Positions 33,753 to 45,572 of a DNA stretch of 64,000 nucleotides are shown one piece after another (position 1 is the stretch's first letter; every line of letters begins with the position of its first letter). Both the position numbers and the translations under genes were made by a program. The DNA is from Lactifluus volemus. Lineage: Eukaryota > Basidiomycota > Agaricomycetes > Russulales > Russulaceae. A model generated the notes under the pieces. The model was not told where the DNA came from, made no database searches, and saw only the letters and a program-made list of their open reading frames with translations. The DNA is taken from NCBI GenBank assembly GCA_022376515.1, contig WTXI01000019.1, positions 496,001 to 560,000 of the forward strand, in the 5' to 3' direction.

Positions 33753-35174
33753 TCAAACAGTGGGCAAGCCATGGTATCCCTGTGGCCTTGAAGCTTGCGT
33801 GCTGGCCAGGGTGCTTCCAGCGTACATATTAGGTGCTTCGGTAGAGACCTCTGCGGCGGGGGCGGGAACTATCCCTTGGTACACAGGGAACGTAGCTGGG
33901 TCATTTGGGTCCTACGCATATAGAGAAAGAGGGAAAAGATGAGGACATAGGGTCTGCGACAGTGACGTAGAAACACCTACATAAAGCCTCATCGGTGTGG
34001 TAGTAAGCATCGTAGGCAAGGGTGGTGGTATAAATGATCCGTCATCAAGTGGTGGAGACTGGACTTCTCCCATGAGCGGCTGTGGGGTACCATCGTACAC
34101 GGTGGCGGCAGCGGGTGGCCCCTGCTGGGCTCTCCGTCGCCTCAAGAATAAAAATAAGATAAGAGCGGCCGCAGAAACTGCTACCACACCACCGACGACA
34201 CCCCCAGCGATGGCACCACCGTTAGAAGAAGAGCCTGCGGAACTGGATGGAGAGGATGAGGTGGCAGTGTCCGTCGGTTCGGAAGACGAGATGGAAGAGG
34301 AAGTAGAGGTCGTGACTGTGGAAGACGGAACGACAGAGGATGTCAATGTCAAAATCCCGCTGATCGTCTCGCCAATAAGTACTTCAGGAAGATCTGAAAA
34401 GGGAAGCGTACTCATTGAAGATGATCGAGTGACAAAGAAAGGAGAGTGTTCCTACCACCGACAGTAAGCGATTTACTGGAATTCCAGTTTCCCTCAACCT
34501 GGGATATACGGTCAGTATGCAGCAACGACTCGGATGAAAGATGAGTGTCGAACTGTGATATCAATAAGTGCCCAATTGGGCACGCGTGTTCCCCTAGGAA
34601 CAGGATAAATGGAAACTGGGAGAATATTCTGTCAGGACAAGGAAACCTCTTACCACAGCGATCGACTCACTATGAGACAGGATGATCAGTTGTGCAGTTG
34701 ATTGCATAATTACCCCAACTAAAAAAAGATAAGCCCAGAAGGCGAGGAGTGGGTGTGAGACATACGTTATCCACAGATCACCCTGGCACGCATCGCATGA
34801 ACTCAAGAGGGAATATACAACGCCACTGCACTTGCACGCGTTGTTGGCGCCAGCGACAGAGTTAGCGTAGTACGAGGATCCCTGCGGGAGGGCCTGGATG
34901 TCATAGGCTGTGCGAGGTGAGGATGGGATGTGGTGCACGAGAAAGATGACTGACTGCTCCCGTTACAAGTTGACAGTATATAGGCTGCAACTGTACAAGG
35001 ATTTTGACCGAGCGAGTTGAATGTCTTGGACAAACGATCAGTAAATGATAGGGAAACAAATTGGTTCAGCCGCACCCATCCCGACGATGACACGGTGCAA
35101 GGGGGAGAGCTGATATCAGCAAGTACATGGGAAGTAAAGAGCGACAAGATCATAAGTACAGCGGATGTTGACAT
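33753..35174 (-). CDS. U11: subfamily B single-pass surface protein
   Basis: Starts at 35174 (MSTSAVLMILSLFTSHVLAD) with TATA box at 35254-35265. The signal peptide ends in Asp instead of the usual Gln. The ectodomain has FNSLGQNPC, CNGS, a slightly longer YYANSVAGANNACKC segment that lacks the YxGP proline, and YSLLSSCDAC. The stalk contains TDTATSSSPSSSAGSSS; helix GAIAGGVVGGVVAVSAAAL (about 34144-34215), RRRRAQQGPP. The tail carries an extra Thr (PTMLTTTPMRLY) and ends YHGLPTV at 33753. No lesion seen. Its promoter region and the spacer beyond match those of U9. Confidence 0.8.
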
Positions 35175-36268
35175 TTGTAAGGGACTAAACGAGCGGGTGA
35201 TACTAGCAGGACACTGGAAAGGGATGTCGCGGAGGTGATTCGTTCATTGACAGCCTTATATAAATGCAGCGTAGTAATTCAATTCAGTGACAGGGACGCT
35301 TTGCTTTGCCTATGTAACGCCTTAGCACCACTGGCAATGTCAGTTAGTCCATAAGATCCTGTGACAGCCTGAGACCGGTCTGGCCCGGGGAACGTACTCG
35401 TAGTGGCGCTGTCACCGTCAGTCTCGCTGATTACCAGTACAGGAGATACTACGGGACAGACTTCCCTTGCTCGACCTGCTGTACGATGGCGATGTCGCTG
35501 ATGGAGGTTGAAAATCTCTACTGAACTTGCTCAATTTCGTGTGCCGGTGTGTGACATTTCGTGTGTGACATAGTGACACTCATTTGAGTCACGGCTGGGG
35601 CTACTAGTACGCGACCTGTCCGAGTCACTGGCATGCAGTACATTACCGCTACATGGATTGTTGCTACTCTGTGTTATAAATAACGACTACAATCACTAGA
35701 TATGCTTGAGCCAAATCAGGTAAAGTATCAAATACTCACTGCATCGTTGGGTAATACTGAGGTGAGTGCAGTGTGTCACAACTCGTCGAAAACTACTGCC
35801 GTTTATACTGTTCAAACTACATATACGAAACGACATAATATGGAGCATCTATTTTGTAACTTGTACTGTGACGTGGTGTCCAGTGTGAGAGATGCATATG
35901 CCATATTGTCTCTGGCAGCGGCGCATCGGGGTGAGGGTTCTGAGGTCAATCTGTGTCAGTGATCGGTCGAAACGTTTCCCAGCTACAGACTACGGACTTT
36001 CTCAACAATCGATAGAATGTACGCGCAGCTAGACTCTCTGTATATTGTTAAATAACCGCGACATGAGGGGATCAATTCGCCCAAGAAAGTAGTTAGCATT
36101 GTAGGGCTGTGTACACAATACAGAAAGCTGGAGTTGAGCAGTCAGCGTGACAGCCTACCCAAAAGCCTCACCACTGCATACATCCACGACCCGAGAGGCA
36201 AATACTAAAAAAGAAAGATGTGGTCCATTGGAATCTTACGGTAATTCAATGCAAGGCGAGTGACGACA
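35175..36268. other. Spacer: U11 promoter and U12 3' flank
   Basis: TATA box at 35254-35265; upstream module about 35390-35520; TGAGTCA at 35585-35591. The 3'-flank module of U12 is at about 35800-36268. Closely matches 29241-30488, with a few internal deletions. Confidence 0.7.
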
Positions 36269-37644
36269 TCAAACAGTGGGCAAGCCATGGTATCCCAGTT
36301 GCCGTGACGTTTGAGTGCTGGCCAGGGTGCTTCCAGTGTACATATTCGGTACGTCTGTATAGACCCCTACAACGGGGGCGGGAACTGTACCTTGGTACCC
36401 AGGGAACGTAGTTGGGTCATTCGGGTCCTATGCATATAGAGAAAACAGGGAAAATATAAGCACATAGGCTCTGCGACAAAGACGTAGAATCGCGCACGTA
36501 AAGCCTGATCGGTGTGGTAGGCGCCGTAGGCAAGGATGGCGGCATAGACGCTCCGTCATCAGATGGTGGAGACTGGACTTGCTCCATGACCGGCTGTGGG
36601 GTACCACCGTACACAGCGGCAGTATGCTGCCCCAGCTGGGGTCTTCTTCGCCACAAGAAAAATAATATAAGAGCGGCCGCAGAGACTGCTACAAGACCAC
36701 CGGCAACACCCCCCGCGATGACACCCACTTTAGAAGAGCCTCCGGTACTGGACGAAGCGGATGAGGTGGAAGAGGAAGTAGAGACCGTGACTGTGGAAGA
36801 TGGAACGACAGAGGATGTCGATATCCAAGTCCCGCGGTCGATGATCGCGCCAGGAGGTGCTTCAGGAAGACCTGAAAAGGGGAGCCTTTTAATTGAGTAT
36901 GACTGAGTGACGGAGAAAGGAGAGTGTTCATACCACCGGCATTATACGATTGAGTGGGATCCCAGGTGCCCTCAATCTGTGATATACGGTCAGTACGCAG
37001 CGACGGCGAAAGATGAGTGACGAACTGTGACATCAATAAGCGCCCAATGAGGCACGCGTATTCCAGCAGGAACAGGATTAGGGAAACTGAGGGAATAGTC
37101 TCCTTCAGGACCAAGAAACCTCTCATGAAAACGATCGACTCACGATGAGGCAGACACCTTTCCACTTGTGCAGTTTGTCGAAAAATCATTCCAACTAAGA
37201 AGAGATAGGCCCAGAAGGCAAAAGGTGGGTTTGAGACATACATATACCACGTATCTCCCTGGCATGCGCCGCATGCAGCAAGGACGGAATATAGGACTGT
37301 GCTGCACCCGCACGTAGCGTTGTGAGAGGTAGGACCAGTGTACATGTATCCCTGTGGAAGGGGCTGGAGTGCAAACGCTGTGCGAGGTGAGGATTGGATG
37401 TGGTGGACGAGAAAGATGACTGACAGCCCCCGTTACAAGTTGAGAATAAAAATGCTGCGACTCCACACGGACTTTGACCAATCGAGTTGAATGTCTAGGA
37501 CAAACGATCAGTAAATGATAGGGAAACAAAATGGTATAGCCGAACCCATCCATACCCCGATTGGGTGCAATCGGGATAGTAGACCTGAGCAAGTACTTGA
37601 GCAGAAAAGAGCGACAAGATCGTAAGTATAGCCGATGTCAACAT
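36269..37644 (-). CDS. U12: subfamily B single-pass surface protein with short stalk
   Basis: Starts at 37644 (MLTSAILTILSLFSAQVLAQ), TATA box 37722-37733. It differs little from U10 over most of its length, including intron and flanking DNA. The ectodomain has CTQSGYGW, YTGP and CGCSTVLYSVLAACGAC. The stalk is shorter than in U10: the QPAVTSTSS segment is missing, leaving TSSSTSSASSSTGGSS. Membrane helix VGVIAGGVAGGLVAVSAAALIL (about 36654-36725), WRRRPQLGQH, tail ending YHGLPTV. No frame lesion. Confidence 0.82.
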
Positions 37645-39477
37645 TTGTAAGCGACCAAACATGCGGGCGATTCTAGCGGGACATTGGCAGGGGATCACGG
37701 AGGAGTCTCGTTCATTGACAGCCTTATATAAATGCAGCAAAAGAATTTAAATTCAGTTTCAGGCACGCTTTGCTTTGTCGATGGAACGCCTGGACAACCC
37801 TGGCGGTGTATAAGATGGTAGAGTCGGTGTGACGGCGTAAACCCAGTCTGGGGAATGTACTAGTAGTGGCGCTGACAGGAGATAGAGGACCGACTGTCCT
37901 TGCTCGACCTGTTTTACGATGGCCATGTCGCTGATAGAGATCTCTACTGAACAGAACTTACTCATAACATTGAGTCACACTTGCCAGCAGCGGCAACTCC
38001 AGCGGCAACTCGACTGGCGACTTTCAGAGTGTGACATTGAGTGTGACAATGTGACGCTCACTTTGAGTCACAGTTAGGCATCACGGTTGACCTAACTGCG
38101 AAGTCATCTGCTTCGTATTGAACCTATGTGGGCAGATAATCTCCTTTCTCTTTCAACCCTATTTCTTCTTTCGTCACAAGTGAAATTACTAGTAGTGGCT
38201 GCCAGTGGCTATCGATGGCCATAAGGCCCATAACTGCCAGTGACTCGCATTATGTTGCGTCATATTGCCACATGGCAGTGATCCCTTCATCTAGCATCAG
38301 GAAAACAGTAATGGGACTTGTGCTACTAGTATGGGTTACATGGATGAGTGTGGGGAGAGGAGGCTCAATTCATTCTTCTCATTCAAGTTGACAATGTCCA
38401 TTGAGCTATTCAACAACGAGCCCTTGGTAAATACTAAGGTATATGGCTACCACTATGCCAGTAATAATGCAAGGAAATGTGAAATGAGATAAAAAGAGTT
38501 GAAACGATTGTAGAACAAAGGTATTATGGTGACAGGATGGTACTGCCGTCTGTAAGTGAAACGATGACATAGTAAATGTGAGGCTCTGCCCGCTCGCAAC
38601 TACGTGGGTAATACTAGCCAAAAAAAGGTGTACTAGTAAGTCCATGAGAAGCACAAGATAGTAAATAGTAACCTGAGACGGTCTGGGCGATCTCCCCAAC
38701 TAGGAGCAATCGTTATCCAGCCTGAAGTAGCTCCCCTACGCGCGTGACTTCCAATCCGCCCTTCCCTCTGGCAAGTCCTCTCATCTCTTGATGAATACTA
38801 GTATATGCTATCTCAGTGTTAATTCTCCCGAGTGTTCAAAATAGCTACCAAGCCTGAGTGGAAACAAAGACCACTGACCACATGAAGGCCTGATAAACAT
38901 GCAGCATAGATAAGCGCAGAGATCCGAGTCGTGGATAGATCTGTGTGATAAGCAACGATTCAGTCGTTGGGCAATAGCCTGAGTTGAATGCGTCAAAAAC
39001 TACTGGCTTTTATACTGTCCAATGAAACGATATAATATAGCATATCTGTACTTTGACTTGTATCGTAACATATCTATGAGAGATGCGCGAGACATCATAC
39101 TGACGCCGGCACGGGCCGCGTCTCAACAGGGCCTACACCTTCTGTGTTTATCTGTGGCACCGTGACGCGCTGGCAGCCTGAGCAGCACATCGCTGTGAGG
39201 GTATCCGGGCCAGTCAGTGTCAGTTATCTGTCGAATTTCTTCCCAGCTACAGACTACGAACTGTTCTCAACAATACGCGCACCCAGACTCGGACGCTCTA
39301 TATGTCAAAAAAATTGCGACCCTAGGTAGTCAACTTGCCGAAGAAACTAAGTTAGTATAGGAGTATTACACAGTACAAAATAAGTTGACCAGTCAGCGTG
39401 ACTACCCATCCACCGAAATCGAAAGATGTGATCCAATCAAATCTTACAATAATTCAACACAAGACGAGTAGACGATA
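37645..39477. other. Long spacer: U12 promoter, paired TGAGTCA, U13 3' flank
   Basis: TATA box 37722-37733; upstream module about 37845-37940; TGAGTCA at 37971-37977 and 38064-38070. The extra segment at about 38090-38810 repeats 32340-33060 but includes about 80 bp near 38575-38660 that the other copy lacks. The U13 3' flank is at about 38990-39477. Confidence 0.65.
37971..38070. promoter_or_regulatory. Paired TGAGTCA sites upstream of U12
   Basis: Sites at 37971-37977 and 38064-38070, about 327 and 420 bp before the start codon, the same spacing as for U10. Confidence 0.5.
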
Positions 39478-40887
39478 TCAAACAGTGGGAAAGCCGTGGT
39501 ATCCCTGTGGCCTTGAAGCTTGCGTGCTGGCCAGGGTGCTTCCAGTGTACATATTGGGTACTTCGGTATAGACCCCTGCTGCGGGGGCGGGAATTGTACC
39601 TTGGTACCCAGGGAAAGTAGTTGGGTCATTCGGGTCCTATGCATATAGAGAAAACAGGGAAAATATGAGCACATAGCCTCTGCGACAGAGACATGAAATC
39701 GCGCACGTAAAGCTTGATCGGTGTGGTAGGCGTGATAGGCAAGGATGGCGGCACAAATGCTCCGTCATCAGGTGGTGAAGACTGGACTTGCCCCATGACC
39801 GGCTGTGGGGTACCACCGTACACAGCGGCAGTGTGCTGCCCCAGCTGGGGTCTTCTTCGCCACAAGAAGAAAAATATGATAAGAGCGGCCGCAGAGACTG
39901 CTACAAGACCACCGGCGACACCCCCTGCGATAGCACCGACTTTAGAAGAGCCTCCGGTACTGGACGGAGAGGATGAGGTGGAAGTGACCGTAGATGAGGT
40001 GGGAGAGAAAGTAGAGGCCGTGACTGTTGAAGATGGAACGACAGAGGATGTCGACATCCAAGTCCCGCGGTTGATCATCGCCCCAGGAGGTACTTCAGGA
40101 AGATCTGAAAAGGGGAGCGTACTACTTGAATATGGCTGAGTGACGGAGAAAGGAGTGCTCCTACCACCGACAACATACGATTGACTGGGATCCCAGATGC
40201 CCTCAATCTGGGATATACGGTCTGTACTAGTATGCAGCAATGACGAGAGATACTAGTAAGTGACGAACTGTGATATCAATGAGCGCCCAATTGGGCACGC
40301 GTATTCCAGCAGGAACAGGATTAGGGAAACTGAGAGAATATTCTCTGTCAGGACCAGGAAACCTCTCGTGACAACGATCGACTCACGACGCAGCAGGCAC
40401 ATTTCCACGTGTGCAGTTTTCCGAGAAATATGCCCAACTAAAAAGAGATAGGCCCAGAAGGCACAGGGTGGGTTTGAGACATACGTTGACAACGGATCTC
40501 CCTGGCACTCTTGGCATGCACTAAGGAGGGAAAATAGGACTGTGCTGCACCAGCACGTGGCGGTGTGAGTGCTAGGACCAGCGTACGTGTCTCCCTGTGG
40601 AAGGGGCTGGAGTGTAAACGCTGTGCGAGGTGAAGATGGGATGTGGTGGACGAGAAGGATAACTGACTGCCCCCGTAACAAGTTGACCATAAATATGCTG
40701 CGACTTCACACGGACTTTGACCAATCGAGTTGAATGTCTAGGACAAACGATCAGTAAATGATAGGGAAACAAATTGGTTTGGCCGCACCCATCCCAATGA
40801 CGACACGGTGCAACCGGGATAGTAGATCTGAGCAAGTACATGGGCAGAAAAGAGTGACAAGATTGTAAATACAGCCGATGTTGACAT
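39478..40887 (-). CDS. U13: subfamily B single-pass surface protein
   Basis: Starts at 40887 (MSTSAVFTILSLFSAHVLAQ), TATA-like box 40965-40976. Variants in the ectodomain: CWCSTVLFSLLSACQEC, and Leu in place of the conserved Trp at the end of exon 3 (DPLST). Stalk SSSSPSSTGGSS, helix GAIAGGVAGGLVAVSAAALII (about 39863-39937), WRRRPQLGQH, tail ending YHGFPTV at 39478. No frame lesion. About 380 bp upstream of the start the spacer is cut by a fragment of a Tnp2-type transposon end (from about 41266), so the distal upstream region with TGAGTCA sites is missing. Confidence 0.8.
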
Positions 40888-41265
40888 TTGTAAGCGACCA
40901 AACATGCGGGTGATTCTAGCAGGATGTTGGCAGGGGGTCACGGAGGTGTCTCGTTCATTGACAGCCTTATAAATAAATGCAGCCACAGAATTTCAATTCA
41001 GTTTCAGGAACGCTTTGCTTTGTCGATGGAACGCCTGGACAACCTTGGCGGTGTCAATTTGCCCATAAGATCGTATGAGTCGGTGTGACGGCGTAAACCC
41101 AGTCTGGGGAATGTACTAGTAGTGGCGCTGACAGGAGATAGGACCGACTGTCCTTGCTCGACCTGTTTTACGATGGCCATGTCGCTGATAGAGATCTCTA
41201 CTGCCAGTGAAGTGAACTTACTCATGTCACACTTGCCAGCGGCAAGTCGACTGGCAACTTCAGAC
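40888..41265. promoter_or_regulatory. U13 upstream region, truncated
   Basis: TATA-like box 40965-40976 and the subfamily B module at about 41110-41215. The stretch that carries paired TGAGTCA sites in U10 and U12 is replaced by transposon-derived DNA. Confidence 0.5.
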
Positions 41266-41400
41266 TCAATGAGAAATGATTTAATGTAAATTAATACCAA
41301 TTGACTTAAGGAAACTGGTAACAGTTGATCAGGATTACTTTGATTCAAGCGGATTGATATCGGCTAATAGGATTTGAATATCATTCAATCCCTATTCAAT
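41266..41400. mobile_element. Terminal fragment related to the Tnp2-type transposon
   Basis: 'tcaatgagaaatgatttaatgtaaa' resembles the terminal repeat at 2909-2932, and AT-rich words follow. A close relative lies at 54577-54702 in the equivalent place upstream of U14. Only about 130 bp remain. Confidence 0.55.
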
Positions 41401-41719
41401 CACCCGACCCATGCACGTGTCTGCAGCCCTCAACCCTGTGACCCTGTACGTCCTAAATTGTTAACGCAGCTCTTGGCGCTGCTATTCCACTTCCGAGTCG
41501 GCAAGCACGTACCACCTGCGACGTGCTATCCTCCCAGCCAAACAATATTACTAACCACTACTCATTCGCTGGACCTCTCTGATAGAGATTGGTGGCCGTT
41601 CCCTAGGCTCAAAGAGAGAAAAAGGAATTGAAAGTCGCCACAAGGAATTTTTTATTCAACAAGGACCAGGTAGGATTCATCTGGAGCCAGTGGAATGATT
41701 GCTGAGTTGAATCACGCAG

Positions 41720-42160
41720 GGATGGTGCTCCCACGAGTGACCATCGAATTGCTCCCCGACGATGTCCTACTAGAGATTTTCTATGACTACAAGAAGTCGG
41801 AGGGTGGCCTGTATCATAATCCTTCAAGTTGGCATGACTGTTGACCTAGGCAGGTGCACGTGTGCGATTCCTCGTCACACCATCTCGACTTGGAACTTTT
41901 CTACACACCGACACGGCCTGTGAGAAAATTGCTGGATCTCTGGCCTGCATTTCCTCTCGTCCTCTTCTACCAGTATATGCCAAACCCAAGCAAGGAAGAT
42001 TCAGACAACTTCGTTGCCGCATTGGAGCGTCGTGATCGCGTACACAAAATCAGAGTCGGACTTGTCCTGGGTTATGTATGGAACGAATTACCACAGTGGT
42101 GCAGGAGCCGTTTCTGTCATTGACAACTATTGAATTACAGTGATTTGATGGGTTGGTGTA
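41720..42160 (+). pseudogene. F-box protein gene fragment, frameshifted
   Basis: ATG at 41720 opens a reading frame with an F-box start (IELLPDDVLLEIFYDYKKSE). It meets a stop at 41842 after about 40 residues. Another frame then continues with the matching next part of such proteins (HHLDLELFYTPTRPVRKLLD, ALERRDRVHKIRVGLV). Near 42093 the frame changes again (VQEPFLSLTTIEL). The pieces are in the order of mushroom F-box/LRR-like proteins, which link substrates to SCF ubiquitin ligases. At least two frame changes and loss of the C-terminal repeats mark it as dead. It lies outside the array family, in the island between U13 and U14. Confidence 0.65.
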
Positions 42161-42954
42161 AGGTGACTTCACACTTCGACCCTACTGTATTTCGGCGGAC
42201 GTCTTGGACACACACGGAGCGGGGGACATATTTAATTAATCCATTTTTGGACATTCTTTCATATCACCTTAAGTAGCTACATCTTCACATGACCATGGTG
42301 CACTGTATACCACCAGCCCGGGCCCACCGGATCGTCCGAGGCTTGTACTCCACAACCTTGGCCACGGCCACCTTTGATGCCTCGGCATGTTACACTCGTC
42401 CATATCACGTTTACATCCCCCTCAAATTACCAATAACCCGTATTGTCTCAGTTTCGTTGATACTGTTTTAGCATGCTTTGCGTCTCTGAGTCCTTCTGTA
42501 CTATCGTTGATTCCCCGGTGCTATTTTTCCTCTTGTCTCAGACTTCTTACCACATCTCGCGCTACGTTCTACCTTTGTTCGCGACCGTTCCCCTTTCTTC
42601 ACCATACCTTGCGATAGTCCCGTCATCTTCGATTATGTTTGTACTGAATTACGCTAGTACTAACGCCCGTAGCTACGAGATTTAAATGTATTGAAAGATT
42701 GAGAGTGGTCGGGAAGAGCTGTAGCAGAAGCCAAGTAAAAAAAGTGTGCAGAATGTGCTCGTGTCCAAGTCAGCCACACGCCCACACCAAGAACCTCCAA
42801 AAAGGGGATGTAGACGTTACAGAATTAACGGACATCTCGACCTGGTCAAAGATAAAAACCGCACGGACAATCCCGATTTCAAGGCCCGTAAAAGAGCGCG
42901 GCGCTGTGCGGGTCCGAGTCGGCGGTCTGCTACGAAATGACTCCGAGTTAGGAG
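42161..42954. other. Non-array DNA without a supported gene
   Basis: Possibly former 3' sequence of the F-box gene, then unique DNA. The open frames here are short and show no recognisable domain. The Ty3/gypsy element has inserted at its right end. Confidence 0.4.
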
Positions 42955-42959
42955 CACTC
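42955..42959. repeat. Target-site duplication of the gypsy element, left copy
   Basis: CACTC, matched at 50346-50350 beyond the other LTR. Confidence 0.85.
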
Positions 42960-43625
42960 TGTAACACTTCCGTACGTAAGCAGACAACTTAGCGTAGAAA
43001 GTGTTGGGGGTATTGGTATAAGATAAGATGAGGAGAAGTGATAATGGAGATAAGATCACTTGATTCGACTTTGAGACACCTTAAGAGCACAACACAAACA
43101 GAACCTGCCAAATCTGCGGTTGATTGTGTATACTACGTAAAGGGTAAAAGTCGCCCCCCATCAAGGAGGGCTTTGGGGTATAAATACATAGTCTCACTAC
43201 CTAGGTCTGCCAATCAATCTGTCCGATCTATTCCGATCTCCCAATCATCCTTGTGATAAAATCTTTCGATCGCGTGATTTCACGCGCTTCCACGTTTCCA
43301 GGGTTCAACAGAACTTATTTGATGCAAGGCGTTCCGACGGATTCGGAGTGTATTGCCAAGTCGTAGTGTGCAGCGCCTGAGGTGGGGTATCGCTACTTCT
43401 GCGGTTTTGTTTATCTAGGCGAGCCGGGCCGCCTGTGTCATAGATCGATATTCATTGAAGACGATTACCTCTTTATCGGCTGATCGTCTAGCTGCAACCT
43501 TTTGTTAATTAACTCATTTTATGCGCCCTTGATCTGGTGGGTGATGTTTATTTGATCCGCACTTAGTGTGGAGTAGATTATCAAATATATTTAATGTAAG
43601 ACGTCCACTTGGGGGCCGCCTTACA
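42960..43625 (-). repeat. Left LTR (3' LTR in transcription sense)
   Basis: 666 bp, identical to the right LTR except G/A at 42976 (A at 49696), A at 43058 (G at 49778) and C at 43291 (T at 50011). All three are transitions. Confidence 0.92.
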
Positions 43626-43637
43626 CCCTCCCCCACA
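43626..43637 (-). other. Polypurine tract of the gypsy element
   Basis: On the minus strand TGTGGGGGAGGG directly abuts the LTR start TGTAAGG. This is the expected site for plus-strand primer formation. Confidence 0.7.
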
Positions 43638-43813
43638 AGAACAAACTCGGGGGGGTGAACCTGTTGAAACCACAAGATTGTGAAATGATAATTGCGCCGA
43701 TGTGGATGCGTCGGCATGGATTGATTGTGCGTTCGGAACGCGACTTAGGGTATATAGGTAAGGAGGGGTACGGGAGCAAGCTCGGGAATGACAAGATCGC
43801 TTTCCAGATGATC

Positions 43814-44640
43814 CTATCCGGGGCCCATCCTCATGTTCTCGTCGTCCCAGCCATGGATCTGAGTCGTGTCCACTATATATGTTGGGGCGAAGTCTTCCGG
43901 GGTCACATATGGTATGGTGGGCGGTGGAGATTCTGCCATAGGTAGATGGGAGGTCTGGGCAGTAGTGTCTATCTCATTTTCGCGCGATGCGAGTTGTGAG
44001 CGTCGTGCCTCCCGGGATCGTTCGATGATTGGGTTGTAGTTGCCCGGAGCGTCTACATGGACTGATCTGAGGGCCAGTGCAGGCCTGTCTGTAATACGCT
44101 TGCGGGCCAGATTCCTGGCTTGTTTCAGAATCGGCGTGTGTGTGCCGTCGGGGTGAGTTGTCAGTGTCATTTCGATGTATGCAGTGGCCCAAGGGCGCCA
44201 CTGCTCCGCCTCATCGGGGGTAACTCCACTCTGTGCCAGGTATTTGGCTATGTCTTCAATATCTGGGTTGAGCGCATTTTTAAATTGTTTCTCATTGTAC
44301 GGGTCGGAGCGACGGGTCTTGTAGATAGACAATTGTTTTTCAGTTATCAATTGTTCATATCGTTGTGGCACCCCCAGCAGTGCTGCGGCTGAGCTCATGA
44401 AGTTGGTCCGGAGTGGACCATTGCGGATGGCGGTCCCCTTGATATTCAGGGGTAGGCAGGCCAGGAGTGCGCGGTTGCCATCGACGTGGGCGGTCTGGAA
44501 TCCCTTTCCAACTAAGGGGACACCTATATATTGGAAGTGCATATCTGCGGTATGCTTTTCGCGTAGCCACCGCTTCCAAATCGTGGGGTGTGTGGCTGGT
44601 GTGGGTTCCGGACGATCAGAGGGGATAGTGTCTATCTGCA
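43814..44640 (-). CDS. Unassigned ORF at the 3' end of the gypsy element
   Basis: About 275 residues, open in a different frame from the RT and without a clear own ATG near its beginning; the frame is already open upstream (DHWTALQIDTIPSDRP). It contains GNRALLACLPLNIKG, ALLGVPQRYEQLITEKQLS and a C-terminal half rich in Arg, Thr and Pro. No RNase H, zinc-binding HHCC or integrase core motif is visible. It is probably the surviving downstream part after an internal deletion that removed RNase H and integrase. I do not recognise the family. Confidence 0.45.
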
Positions 44641-45572
44641 AAGCAGTCCAATGATCTAGAGTGCGCCATCTTATCTGAATCAGCGTGTACTCCTTGGTCG
44701 TCTACTCGATGTCCGAGGCAGTCCATGCTATTTGAGTAGAGGTCGCACTTCTCCCTCTCGAGATACAGGCGATGTTTCCGTAAAGTTTTGAACACATGAT
44801 CCAAATGACTTTCATGGTCTTTTAGTGTGTTGCTGAAGATGAACAAGTCATCTAAGTAAGCGTACACAAATATCCCTATTGCATCGCGGAAGATTGCCGT
44901 GATGAGACGTAAGAAGGTTGCGGGGGCGTTGCAGTCCCCCTGCTGCATAACGTTGCTTTCGAAGGTCCCGAAGACTGTGGAGAACGCAGTTTTGTGCACA
45001 TCTTCGGGATCAACTCTAACTTGTTCGTACGCGTTAGATAGATCGATTTTAGATCGATATTTGGCGCGCGCTACATCCATCCGTATCTGATCTTGATCTG
45101 GGAATGGGGTAACGTCTTTATGAGTATTCTCATTGCGCTGGCGGCAGTCCATGACTGTTCTTAGTCCGCCAGACTTCTTCAAAATGCACAATAATGGTGC
45201 AGCTTGTGAAACCGCCTTAGGCGTCCACCATCCATTGTCTATGTAGTTGCGCAATTTCTCCATCAGCTTTGGGCGCATCGCTTCAGGGCAGCGCGGTAAG
45301 TGATAGGAGTATTGTTTGTTTTCTTCGATCAAGGGTATCTTGTGATTGATCTCTCGTAGAGGGGGTAACCCGGGTGGGGAACCGTTCATTATATCTGAGT
45401 ATTTTGCGAACCAACGTTCACGTCGCATTTGTAGATCGATCTTGTCATCTTCAATTTTATTTAGGATGTCCATCATTTGGACGCGTTGCACCTTCCGTTC
45501 CTCGCTCGGAAGTGGAGTTAATTGGCCCTGACTGCTCTGTATTTGCGAGGGATTTGCTGGTCGGGGCGTCAG
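44616..45572 (-). CDS. Reverse transcriptase segment of the gypsy element
   Basis: About 319 residues, in the same frame as Gag-protease and open from the TGA at 45573-45575. Typical Ty3/gypsy RT blocks appear in order: LREINHKIPLIEENKQYSYH, LMEKLRNYIDNGWWTPK, PLLCILKKSGGLRTVMDCRQ, YRSKIDLSNAYEQVRVDPED, QQGDCNAPATFLRLI, the catalytic YLDD at 44847-44858, and LYLEREKCDLY / DCLGHRVDDQG. Homology stops soon after (HADSDKMA), where the thumb and RNase H should follow. It copies element RNA into cDNA. Expression would need readthrough or repair of the TGA. Confidence 0.85.
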   Translation of the reverse strand: MTPRPANPSQIQSSQGQLTPLPSEERKVQRVQMMDILNKIEDDKIDLQMRRERWFAKYSDIMNGSPPGLPPLREINHKIPLIEENKQYSYHLPRCPEAMRPKLMEKLRNYIDNGWWTPKAVSQAAPLLCILKKSGGLRTVMDCRQRNENTHKDVTPFPDQDQIRMDVARAKYRSKIDLSNAYEQVRVDPEDVHKTAFSTVFGTFESNVMQQGDCNAPATFLRLITAIFRDAIGIFVYAYLDDLFIFSNTLKDHESHLDHVFKTLRKHRLYLEREKCDLYSNSMDCLGHRVDDQGVHADSDKMAHSRSLDCFADRHYPL

